DNA of 64,000 nt from positions 699,915 through 763,914 of the forward strand of contig ML976978.1 of NCBI GenBank assembly GCA_010015675.1. Reading direction: 5' to 3'. Positions within the stretch are counted from its first letter, which is position 1, and each line of letters begins with the position of its first letter. The notes beneath the pieces were generated by a model, which saw only the letters and a program-made list of their open reading frames with translations, made no database searches and was not told the origin of the DNA. Positions 37,788-48,300 of this stretch are shown in pieces. The DNA comes from Byssothecium circinans (lineage: Eukaryota > Ascomycota > Dothideomycetes > Pleosporales > Massarinaceae). The position numbers were made by a program, and so were the translations under genes.

Positions 37788-38984
37788 CTAAGAGCGCTTG
37801 CCAAACACCTTGTCATACCCAACAAGCGTGAACCTAAACCTCACATTGTCATTGTTATACACCCTCTCAACCGCCTCCTTGCACCCCTTCTCACTAATAT
37901 CGATGGTCTGCACCCAACTCTTAATGTTCTGCTTCGCCGCCAGCTCCAACATCTCTTCCATCTCGGGACGATTGCCGATATGCGAAGCGCCCATATAGCA
38001 GCCATTGGGCGCGAAAGCCTGCGCCATAATCTGCGGTAGTGGTTTATCAGGCATCCCTACCATGTGAAAGTGGCCATTGACCTTGATAGTCGAGAAGTAA
38101 TCCTCGAGCTTGAAGCGGTCGGTGGCGTCGGCGCAGTTGAGCAGGATGTCAAATTGGAATTGGTAAGGCTTGAACCAGTCCTTTTCCGAGGTGAGGATGA
38201 ATTCTTTGGCGCCGAGCTTGAGGGCGTCTTCGCGCTTGGAGGGTGAGTGCGACATTACGTAGGTTTCGGCGCCAAGTGCATTGGCGAATAACACGCCGAA
38301 GTGGCCGAGACCTCCGCTGGAGTGATGTCAGTCTAATGTTACATTAGATGTGGAGGTGGTGGACTCACAGTCCGATGACGGCTACCTTCTTGCCCTTTCC
38401 AGCTCCTAACCTCTTGAGAGGAGAGTATACAGTCAAACCAGCACACATCATGGGGGCGGCAAGAGCAGTGTCAATACCATCGGGGATTTTGAAGGTAAAG
38501 TACTGATGTGCACGGATATGGCTCGAGTAGCCTCCCTGGGCAATGGTGCCGTCTGGGTAAGGTGCGCCGTATGTGTCGATTGAATTGGCACAATAATTCT
38601 CCTGGTCGGCTTTGCAGTTTCCACATGTAAGGTCGGCACCGATTTGAGCGCCAACGCCGACGCGGTCACCAATCTTGATGTCCTTGACCTTGGAACCGAC
38701 CTTGACGACTTTACCAATGACCTCATGTCCTACGCAGAGTGGGAGAGGGATGTCTTCGCCCCATCCGCCACTGATGGTGTGAACGTCCGAAGCGCAGACA
38801 CCGCAGGCATCTATGGCGACGTCGACGTCTTCCTCCTCAAATTTCTTGAGTGGGAGCTGTAGACAATGTCAGTGGTGATTCGATGAATATATAGAGCCGT
38901 AGAACCTACGTCTTTGCGAGTAAACTCGCTCCACTTTTTGACATCAGTAACGGCAAAAGCGTCAGTGGTATCGGGGTAGCCCAT
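37788..38984 (-). CDS. Zinc alcohol dehydrogenase, NADP-dependent cinnamyl/ADH6 type
   Basis: Three exons (38910-38984, 38369-38856, 37788-38316; introns 53 and 52 nt) encode 363 aa. This is a medium-chain dehydrogenase that in the ADH6/CAD group reduces aromatic and branched aldehydes with NADPH. Catalytic zinc ligands lie in GVCASDVHT and GHEVIG. The structural zinc lobe has CGNCKADQENYC with part of its usual cysteines nearby. The nucleotide-binding turn GLGGLGHFG spans the second splice. There is no targeting signal, so it is probably cytosolic. Its start is divergent from the next dehydrogenase across 1.1 kb. Confidence 0.9.
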
Positions 38985-40113
38985 TGTAGCGGTTCGACAG
39001 TAATTGGTTGAAGTGGAAAGTAAATCAGGGGGGAAGAAAAAGTTTGAGAATAAGATGAAGGCAGAGTGATAGGTTTGAGGGGCGTGCTCCCGTATTTGAC
39101 CCTTGGACTAGATAGAGCTCTAGTGAAAAGTCGGCCCAAGTAGTCCCGCCAGTGAGGTCATGGGAGGAAGAAGATTGGATCGGTCGCCGGCTGTCTGTCG
39201 TGTCAAAAACTTGTGTACCCTATTTGATTGGGTGGGTGCCTGTGGCCGTAGTGGCTTCTTTGTTGTCCTGCTCGGAACGTGTTATCGTCACCACAGCGTC
39301 AACTGAAAGCGTTATCGTTGACGTACATGGGAAATTGAACACGTTCCAGGCGACCTCTAGAGTATGCGGGCAGACAGTCCATGGACACGCCAAGGGGAAA
39401 GGCCAGAGTTTTGACAAAATATTGCCTGAGAAGACAGGACGACCATGATTTCGTCACTGACTCCGAACGTGCAGGGAATTGAGAGCCTCTACGGTTTGCT
39501 GTCCAGGATGAGAATTCCGAGGGTGAACCAATGGCTAAAATGCGCGTTCCGATCGTCGGCTCGGCTCGCCTAACTCCATAGCATGCCGATGGGAAGATTA
39601 TATTTACTTCCGACGGTTTCACTGCTGTCGATGGATTTACCTATCTTGATCGTTGCGCGGAGTCCCGCAAGATGCAACCTTCAAGTCGACCTCAACGCCA
39701 CCACAAGGGCAGTGAGGTTATAGCAGTCCTATTACAGCTTTCCCATTTACCCCGCGCCATGAACTGCAGACGTGGGGCAGCCGGCATTCCCTAATCTGGA
39801 ACCCGGCCGTCCATCTGCTCGCATAGGCGGCATCGTGAAGACAAAAGGCAAAATATGAGCAGGGAGGCCGCGGAGTGAAGGCCTGAGAGATCTTGGTACC
39901 TTAGTAGGTGGTTGTGGCGGGAGCTTTAAACGGGTATTCCCCTCACAAGGCAAGCTGTTGAAGTGAGAGCTTTCTTCACCCTTACTTCGCAACTCCATTT
40001 GAATTACCACAAGCACTCTTTTCATAGCTCTTTTGGCCTTGCATAGTTCCTCAATTTCAACATCTCTTTTCGATACTATTTGTGCAAGATCCAGATCAAT
40101 CCCTCTAGCAAGC
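38985..40113. other. Divergent intergenic region between two dehydrogenases
   Basis: Separates the starts of the ADH6-type (-) and butanediol-dehydrogenase-like (+) genes. It contains no supported gene and probably holds both promoters. Confidence 0.45.
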
Positions 40114-41294
40114 ATGGCGTCCGAAGAGGAAACGATGAAAGCGGTCCGATTCCACGGCCAGAATGACCTGCGATTCGAGGACATCCCGGTCCCCAAAGTG
40201 AAGGCCGGTCAAGTCAAGATCCGACCGGCATGGGTTGGTATCTGTGGCAGCGGTGGGTAGCTCATTCTTCGCTGCGATTGCTCGCACTAATATGGCGCAG
40301 ACCTTCATGAATATATGGGAGGTCCAAACCTCTGCCCCACAACTCCCCATCCTATAACTGGCGAGACGGTACCTTTGACTTTCGGCCACGAATTTAGCGG
40401 AACGATTGAAGAAGTTGGGGAGGGAGTGTCGGATTACAAGCCCGGCGATAGGGTCTGCGTGCAACCCATCATCTACGATGGAACCTGCGGTGCTTGTCTG
40501 GAAGGCCTGGTGAACTGCTGCTGGAGTAATGGCTTCGTGGGGTTGAGCGGATGGGGCGGTGGTCTCTCAGAACACATCGTGGTACCCACTTCGACACTCT
40601 ATCGGCTGCCGGACAATGTTCCTCTCAAGATAGGAGCACTCGTGGAACCGCTCTCTGTTGGATGGCATGCGGTGAAGGTGAGCCCGTTCAAGAAAGGCGA
40701 TTCAGTTTTGATTTTGGGAGGAGGACCTATTGGCATTGCCGTCATTCTTGCACTGAAGGCGAAGGGCGCGGACAAGATTATCGTATCCGAGGTCAGCCGC
40801 AAGCGACAAGAGTTTGCAAAGAACTTCGGTGCCGACTACATCATTGATCCTTTGCAGGAAGATCTGGTGAAGCGCTGCCGGGATCTTTGTGATGGACAAG
40901 GCGTCCACGTCGTGTATGATTGCGCCGGTGTGCAAAGCGCTCTTGACCAGGCAATTCAAGCGACGAGAGCTCGAGGGACCATTGTCAACATTGCGATCTG
41001 GGAGAAAGCGTGCACCATCACGCCGAACGATTTGACCTTCAAGGAGAGGAAGTACATGGGCGTTGCGACTTTCCAGATTGGCGACTTCCAGGAAGTGATT
41101 GTAAGTGAATCAGGAGGAGAGGCGAACTACTGCTAACGACCAAGTAGAACGCAATTTCTGCCGGAGACATGAAGCCGCACGATATGATCACGAAGATGAT
41201 CAAGCTGAACGAAGTGGAAGAGGAAGGCTTCAAAGCTCTGATCCACGACAAGGACAGCAATGTGAAAATTCTCGTCGAGGTTCACGGAGGTTGA
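40114..41294 (+). CDS. Medium-chain dehydrogenase, (R,R)-butanediol/sorbitol dehydrogenase-like
   Basis: Three exons (40114-40252, 40301-41100, 41148-41294; introns 48 and 47 nt) encode 361 aa. Catalytic zinc ligands are Cys44 in GICGSDLHEY, His76/Glu77 in GHEFSG and Glu in ALVEPLSVGWHA. The structural lobe reads DGTCGACLEGLVNCC. The Rossmann turn is LGGGPIGIAV, and the following IIVSEVSRKRQ places no Arg pair typical of NADPH enzymes, so NAD is likelier. This pattern matches fungal BDH-like enzymes that act on vicinal diols or polyols. An alternative start is the ATG at 40135. It is probably cytosolic; the substrate is not assignable. Confidence 0.88.
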
Positions 41295-42109
41295 TATCCC
41301 TCGGATCGGCACTACGAGCACCTTGATGTCAGGCCCTGGAGTAGTACCATTTTGTAGCGTGATTTGCGATTTGCTTGATAGCATGGCGTTTGGGTGATTA
41401 TTGGTGTGACGGTTCAGGTGGATCAGTCACTTGCTCCTGCTTCATCCAGGTTTATTACGTGTTTGCTCACTCGAGCTGTGAGACCTTGATATCATCTAGC
41501 AAGCAGTTCTGGGATCACAATTTGAAGCTTTTGTTCTGGCTCTCACGTAGCCGGAAAAGTTGGCTAAGAGCTCTCCACTTGGATAAGTTTTACAGTATTA
41601 CTTACACATCATTTTTTCTGCTACACGAAAGTCTGGGTCTTATGAAAAGCTCAAGACCCCTTCGTGCCCTTCCCGTCCACAAGCCTAGCCCGATCCGCGT
41701 TCGAACGCCTTTGTAGTTTTGCAGTGACGAAAGATGACCACTGGCTGAATGACTAATAATTATAATTCCAGGATTTTGTGCAAAATGGAGTGACAAGCCT
41801 GCACAAGTGATCGGATGACAGATCAACGGCAGAGGTTGCAGTGCGAGCAAGGTCGTGCGCTTGGTGGTTGGTTCGATGACGTCGACGCGCCACATTCAGA
41901 AGGGCCGTGCGCGGGATCAACACGGCAGGAACAGGGTTTGCGGGAGAGAGCGCGAGGCTGCGTCATTATTGCCATCCACGAATGAAGAAGTAACATAAAG
42001 CTGTCGTACGTTGCGATGTTTCGAGCCTCACTCATTCTCAACGCATCCACTTCTCCAGCTCTTTGCCTAGATCCTCTCCCCGTCCTCTTTTGATCCCACC
42101 TCGTTCACG
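41295..42109. other. Intergenic spacer
   Basis: Lies between the dehydrogenase and the MARVEL gene, both +. It should hold a 3' UTR and a promoter; nothing else is seen. Confidence 0.45.
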
Positions 42110-43007
42110 ATGGCTCTCGGCGGCGCTGCGCTGAAGCTCTTTCAAACCATCCTATATGCCCTCGAATTCTGCTGTGCCGGCATAATCCTGGGCGTTTTCT
42201 CCTACTTCCTATCGGTGCTCGCCGACCGTGACCTCGCTATCTTGACAACCTGGAAAGCCGTAACAGGTCTCTCGGGCGCGGCAGTCCTCTACACCATCTT
42301 CGCCGTCGTCCTCACATGCTTCTTGGGCGGCAAGACCTTGTTCGCTTTCCTTGGCATCGTCTTTGACCTCCTCTTTGCTGGTGCTTTCGTGGCCATTGCC
42401 GTCCTTACTCGAGATGGCGCACACAGCTGCACCGGTAATGTGAAGACGCCTCTGGGAGACGGTCCTTCAGATTCGAAGCAAGGCTTTGCCAGCGATGATC
42501 AGGGCAATCAGGTCACCTATGCCGTGTCCCTAGGCACTGCCTGCCGCCTTACCACCGCTTGTTTTGCTGTCGCAATCGCTGGAGCGTAAGTTGCCTCATC
42601 ACCTTCACAGCTAGGAGATGCTAACTCAATCCAGTGCTCTTTTCCTCCTGTCCGCTCTTGTCCAGTTCTGTCTCGGTCGCCACCACAAGAAGGAGAAGCG
42701 CTTCGGTCCTAGCCCCGCCAATGGCTACACTCGTGGCAGTGGCGTCAAGTTCTTTGGCCGCCGTCGAGGAAGGAAGGGTACTATGCGCGACCCCGAGATG
42801 GCTGGTGCTGTTCCGGCTGCTGGTACTAGCACTCTTGCTCCAGGCGCTCACGACTACCGCCCATCGCACGACACCGCCTACACCGGCTCAACTGTTACAG
42901 CACCTGGTACAACCTATGAGCACGCCCACAAGCCCCATTCTCCTCTGGCCGGCGGGTACCACACCGCTCCGACTGGCACATACGCCACTCCTGCGACCAA
43001 TTACTAG
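42110..43007 (+). CDS. MARVEL-like four-helix membrane protein
   Basis: Two exons (42110-42585 and 42635-43007; 49-nt intron, GTAAGT to CCAG) encode 282 aa. Four hydrophobic helices lie near residues 11-35, 50-72, 75-100 and 145-172; the last crosses the splice as AGAALFLLSALVQF. After the fourth helix comes a basic stretch (GRHHKKEKRFG) and a Pro/Gly/Thr/His-rich cytoplasmic tail ending NY. The topology and tail match fungal MARVEL-domain proteins found in eisosome-like or plasma-membrane domains. Function in this organism is unknown. Confidence 0.8.
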
Positions 43008-43357
43008 TCTTCGAATAGGTGTGCAACAACGTCCAGTGGTGTAGATCGGGGACGATGTACGAGTGGGCAGTTTTCTCTTCAGCCTGTATGAATATGAATT
43101 TACGCATGATACCAGGAGACAGGCAATGGAGTTTGGGTTCGCACTGGGTTGGTAGGGTGTTAGCTATGTACGATAGTCATTATAACCTAATACCTAATAG
43201 TCATATCAAATTTAATGTTCCTTCACTCTCAAGGCGTGACTGACCTAAATCTAACGTAAACCTAACTTGGTCCTCAGCCATTGCCAATCCATGACCCAAC
43301 CCTGGGTATACCGCATAAAACCAGAACGCCACTTTTAAATATACCATACCCATGTTT
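43008..43357. other. Intergenic, convergent 3' ends
   Basis: Lies between the MARVEL gene (+) and Mhf1 (-) stops. Two 3' UTRs are expected and nothing else is seen. Confidence 0.45.
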
Positions 43358-43882
43358 TCATTGCTTCGCCTTTCCCTTCCCTTTGGAAATCCCCGCCCCA
43401 GACGGTCTCCCTCTCTTCTTCGGCTGTGCCCCTCCCGTCGCTTCTTGTCCCCCGCGTCCCTCAGCCGCCTTCATCTGATCCAAATTCTGCTTCAATAGCG
43501 TCTCCAGCGCCTCATTCCGCCGCGTAAGCAGCATGACATCATCCGTGTTTATAACCTTGCGGCCAGCGTGTTTGGAGAAGACCTCGAGGTCGCGGGCGGA
43601 GTTCGCTATACGGCGGCGTTAGGGAAGCAGGACTAGGTGATGGGTTGTTGAGTTTGAGAGAGATATGTACCGATTTGTGCGTATACGAGCTCAGTCAGTG
43701 CGCCGATGAATTGAGGTGTTGCGTTGAAGCTGCTGTCTATGCCTTGCTCGTCGACGAATTGGCCGATCGAGTACCAGAGGGCGGACTTGAGGCGCTGGGG
43801 TTGTGTGAGTGAGTTGGATTTGTAGGCTTGAGTTGTGGAAGGGTACCTCTTCTCGCTCTAGGTCGGCTTCGGTGGAAGACAT
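43358..43882 (-). CDS. mhf1: Mhf1/CENP-S histone-fold protein
   Basis: Three short exons (43847-43882, 43671-43794, 43358-43605; introns 52 and 65 nt) encode 135 aa. The histone fold is clear once spliced: RLKSALWYSIGQFVDEQG, ATPQFIGALTELVYAQI, then ANSARDLEVFSKHAGRK and INTDDVMLLTRRNEALETLL. These match Mhf1/CENP-S, which pairs with Mhf2/CENP-X at kinetochores and with the FANCM/Mph1 helicase in fork repair. The C-terminus is Lys/Gly/Arg-rich (KKRGRPSGAGISKGKGKAK) and probably binds DNA. No single frame shows the whole fold, so it would be missed without splicing. Confidence 0.9.
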
Positions 43883-44311
43883 CTTTGTGTAGAGGTGCTC
43901 GCAGCTCAACATAAGAGCTGCGATAGAGGGGTGCTGGTAGCCGCGTTGTTGAAGACGCGCGCGATGCCATGTCCGAGCTCGATGTTGGCCGATTGGTTGG
44001 CGGGCTACTGGCCGATTTTGCGGCGGTCCACCTGCAAAGGTTGAGCGCGATTATTCTCAATTCTAGGTTTGATGATTGGTTTTGTTGTCTTCTTCCGATA
44101 TGCTGTGCGCGATTTTATTGACGTAGAAGGCTATAAATTTCCTCTTAGCTCCAAAATTCGCGACTGCCTCCTCCCAATTTCCTCCACCCCTCAAGCTAGT
44201 AGCTACACTCACGCTTCGCGTCGCCCAACAACACCGTCGAACGTTTCGAACATCTTCGCAGACGCAAGCACTAAATTCCGAACAAACGCCTACCCACACC
44301 CATCACCCACA
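43883..44311. other. Divergent promoter region of mhf1 and pga2
   Basis: Separates the two start codons. The Pga2 frame is open through much of it, but the first Met fitting the family is at 44312. No other gene is supported. Confidence 0.45.
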
Positions 44312-44749
44312 ATGGAGTCACTCCCCTCCCTCCTCTCCACATGGAAAGACAACTTCATCCGCAACGGCAAAGGCGCCTTCACAACCATGGACACCAAAGC
44401 CTGGATTCGACTCGTCATAATCGTCGGCACATATTGTCTAATCCGACCCTACCTCATGAAGCTCGGCGCCCGCCTACAGCAAAGGCAGCACGAGCATGCG
44501 AATGCTGAGAACACGTCCGCCGCCGTACACCCCAACGAGCTCCGCACAGGCAAGAAGTATGAGATACCCGGTGTGGAGGAGGATAGCGATGAAGATGGAG
44601 ATGATAATGAGGGCGCGAATTGGGGGCGGAATGCGAGGGTGAGGCAGCGCAAGTTTATAAGGAACGCATTGGAGAAGGAGGAGAAGAGGTTGAGGGATGA
44701 GCAGGAGGCGGAGAGTGATAAGGAGATTGAGGATTTGTTGGTGGATTAG
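44312..44749 (+). CDS. pga2: Pga2-like ER protein-trafficking membrane protein
   Basis: Single exon of 145 aa. One membrane helix lies at about residues 34-52 (LVIIVGTYCLIRPYLMKLG), followed by an acidic segment (VEEDSDEDGDDNEGANWG) and a basic, charged C-terminal helix. This layout is that of the fungal Pga2 family, needed in yeast for maturation of Gas1 and alkaline phosphatase and placed in the ER/nuclear envelope. The frame is open upstream, and an earlier ATG at 44072 would add about 80 unlikely residues, so 44312 is preferred. Confidence 0.78.
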   Translation: MESLPSLLSTWKDNFIRNGKGAFTTMDTKAWIRLVIIVGTYCLIRPYLMKLGARLQQRQHEHANAENTSAAVHPNELRTGKKYEIPGVEEDSDEDGDDNEGANWGRNARVRQRKFIRNALEKEEKRLRDEQEAESDKEIEDLLVD

Positions 44750-45308
44750 GGTGTTGTGGAGTTCGTTTGTGTGGGCTTGGGATGGGATGGAACGGTCGGT
44801 TGAGATATCACAAGCTTCGCGAAGCTTTTGGGCGTTACACGAAGCCTCCCTGGTATGCAAACCCTCTCGGTTGCGAGGACGATTGACATTGAAGCTCAAG
44901 GCATGTGAAGGGCTTCGTAATGCATTCTTGCGTTTTCTACTCGTCGTTCGAGGAATGTGGCGAGGACGTCCAAACCACATCTATCGCCTGGGGAGAAGTA
45001 CGGCATATAGAGGCAGTGAAGAGTTGTATTAATACTGTTTGAGTGTGTGGATAACTTTCTATCGCGCACGGTATCTTCAAATGTCTCACTTCCCTTTTCT
45101 CCCATCAATATTTTTCCCATTGTTTCATCATTTCCTCAACTATCAACAGGTCCATCGACACGCCACAGTCCCGGAATCCAACGCGTACACAAGGGAGCAA
45201 CCCAGCAACGACAACCAATTTCACCCTTACATCCCCCCATAAAAAGCGCACCATGGCCCAGCCCGCCTGCACCCCTCCACCCATTCTCCATGGTCGCCTA
45301 CTTGCACC
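44750..45308. other. Intergenic; LPMO promoter region
   Basis: Lies between Pga2 and the LPMO gene, both +. Pyrimidine-rich stretches precede the LPMO ATG, as is common in fungal promoters. No gene is supported. Confidence 0.45.
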
Positions 45309-48300
45309 ATGGCTCGACACACCCACACCTCCACAATGCGTACGCTATGTACGCTCCCCCTCTTCTTCCCCCTCGCCTTCTCACATATGCAAATGATCGA
45401 CCCCTCACCCCTCCGCGACCCCCACAGTAACCGCAGCGCGGAGTCCAAGGACTACAACATCCTCACACCGCTCAAAGCCGACGGCAGCGACTTCACCTGC
45501 AAGGGGTACCAATGGAACACGCCACTCACGTCCGTGGCGACGTACGCGGCGGGCAAGTCGTATTCGATCAAGTTGAAAGGAGGGGCTACGCATGGCGGAG
45601 GCAGCTGTCAGATCTGTTTGAGTTGTGATAATGGGGTGCATTTTAAGGTTCTGGAGAGTATCATTGGGGGATGTCCGTTGCAGAGTGAATATCCGTTTCG
45701 GATGCCGGAGAATGTGGAGACGGCGCAGTGTCTGTTGGCTTGGACATGGTGAGTTTCCTCCTCAGTGGATTTGCCGACGAGGCAGGCGATGAAAAACGCT
45801 AATGATGGGTAAAGGTTCAATAAAGTCGGAAACAGGGAGATGTATATGAATTGTGCCGCCGTCGATATCGTAGGCGCAAAATCCTCGGCCAAACATCTCG
45901 ATCCCCGCGCCACCAGCGCGACCGCGCAAAGGCGTCTCGACGGCCTGCCGGATATGTATACAGCAAACCTTAAAGGCATCAACGACTGCACTACGAAAGA
46001 GACGGTCAATGTTGTGTTTGATGACCCAGGTCGCAGCGTCGTTTACGCTGATGGGATGAAGGCTGGCAGTTCAACTGGGAAGAGAGGTGCTTGCGTTGGT
46101 GTGGGGAGAAGGTCGGCTAGTGGGCCTATGCCAGCGGGTCCGGCGGGATCGTCTGGTGGGGAGAGCAGTCAGGCTTCGGGCTCTTCAGATTCTGGCTCAT
46201 CAGGATCTTCGAGTTGCAACGATGGGCAGTATCATCTTGATGGATGCGGTAACAAGCCCGCTCAGGATACTACGAACGCGAATTCGAAGCCAGATTATGA
46301 TGCCAAGCCTGCTAGTTCGCCGAATACTCCTCAATATCAGCCGGCTACACCAGACGACGACGGTGGGGAAGATTCCTCATCCAGTGAGCGGGACTCGAAG
46401 GTCCAGCAGGAGCTTGATGCGTTCCTGACCAGTCTTTACGGAAATGGCGACGGAGAAAGCGGCAAGAGTGACTCTTCGGCCGGTGCGGCCATGGGTTCTA
46501 CCGTGAAATCTTCTTCGGATAAGCCTTCGGACCAGAAAAACGAGCAGAAGGAAGAACATACCCACCACGACCGCATCAATGAACCCGGCGAGTTCTACGA
46601 TTTAAGCCACGAAACCACTTCAGGCACTGCGGATGAGGACTCGTCAGCTTACAACGATGGTTCATATGGATCTGACGATAACTCCTCCACTGGCGACGAG
46701 GGCTACTCCGGGGACTACAGCACGTATGAGGACGCGGATACATCCAATTACGAATACGATGACGAGTCTTACGAGCGCCAGCAGAACTTAGCGCGTCCTA
46801 GCCAAGTCCCTGGGGATAACCAAAAGAGCTCCGGAGACGCTTCTGACGTGTCCGTTAGCGAGAACCAGAGAAAAATACCTGTATGGCAAGAGCCTGAAGG
46901 GGAGTCTGATAGTGAAGAGCCCGAAAGTTATGGAGAGGATTATCATCAGATCTACCTTTCCAGCCAGTCCACAACGCCAACATCCACACCCATAGACCCA
47001 CTACCAACTCCACCACTCCCAACCACCACCACACCCTCCCTAACGACGACGACGATGACCACCACTGGCACCGTACCTCCCACACCCCCCTGCAGCACCT
47101 CCCCCATCCCCTACGCAACCGCCGACCCCAACGCCTACCTCCCCTGCCGCCCCGGCTCCCTCCTCTGCAAATCGCTCTCTGAGTTCTACACCTGCGGTCA
47201 GTTCGGCCGCGGATGGACGTATGGCGCTCTGCGCATCGTCGCTGAGGGGATGGAATGCAGACCTAAGCTCAGTCCGGGGAATGCGAAGGTGAAGCGAGGA
47301 TTTGAGGGGTGGGGTTCCGCTAGCTCTCAGGAAAAGCTTGGGGGTGGAGACAGTGGTACTCTGGATGCTATCCAGGGCATTGTTGAGGGTCTTGAGGTAC
47401 TGGTGAGAGCGTTTAATAGGGTTCGCGGCTTTTTTGAGGGAGGCGCGAAGGAGGGGGATGGGGATGATGAGAGTCGGTGGGTTTCCAACAGGGCGTACCT
47501 TGAACTCGATGGACTGCGGGTAGACGACACAGGCGATCAAACGAATTCTCTCGCCATGGTGATGGAGAAGATCGATGCACTGGACGAAATTGTCGATACG
47601 CTGCTTAGTTACTACACTTCCTCTACCCTCGAGGTGCTGAAACGAGGACTCGCATCGTGGCTTTCGTTTAGTGAAGAGCGTGGAGACGTCGACGAAAACG
47701 GAGAAGTGGGGCAGGATGCGTTCCTTCCCGTCTTCGATAGTCTGGAGGACTTGGTAGAGAAGGTCGAGCAGTTGAAAGCGTATATTGACGGCGAAGACGG
47801 CGCCAAGAGAAGCAAGAAAGACAGTCGCAGCTGGGGGCTCTGGGGCGCGAGTGCGAGTTCGTATGATGTGTTGCGCACGGAGAAAGAGCACGGGAAAATA
47901 GATCCATTTCAAGGTATCCTCGAGACACTACAGAAACTGAGCGGACTGGCGGAGGAGTTACTAAGCTCTTGTGGTCTTGAAGGCGGTGGTGAGTGGTATT
48001 GGTACCGGTACCAGTTCAAGAAGACTTCAACCAAGCGACTATTCAACGAAGAAGCAACGCTGACGGCGGAAACTACACGCAACTACGGCGACGGCGGCGA
48101 CGGCGTTGATATCGATGGCCATGATAAGGAGTTCTGGCTCGGCAACTTTGGCCCGGATCCCGAGGAAGGGATTGCGGAGGATTCGTTTAGTATAGATGAT
48201 GATGTTGATTCCTACAGTCAGAAGGTGTATGCTTGGGCTTATGCTTCTGGCCTTGTTCTTCATGCTGATCCTGAGGAGGTGGCGGGGGCTGTAGAGGGAG

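Noticed and set aside
44072..44311. Upstream ATG as the start of Pga2
   Set aside because: Would add about 80 residues unlike the family and extend into the mhf1 promoter; the ATG at 44312 fits the usual length.
47040..47912. Minus-strand open frame of 290 codons
   Set aside because: Antisense of the LPMO exon, no recognisable domain; the sense frame is continuous and begins with a real LPMO domain.
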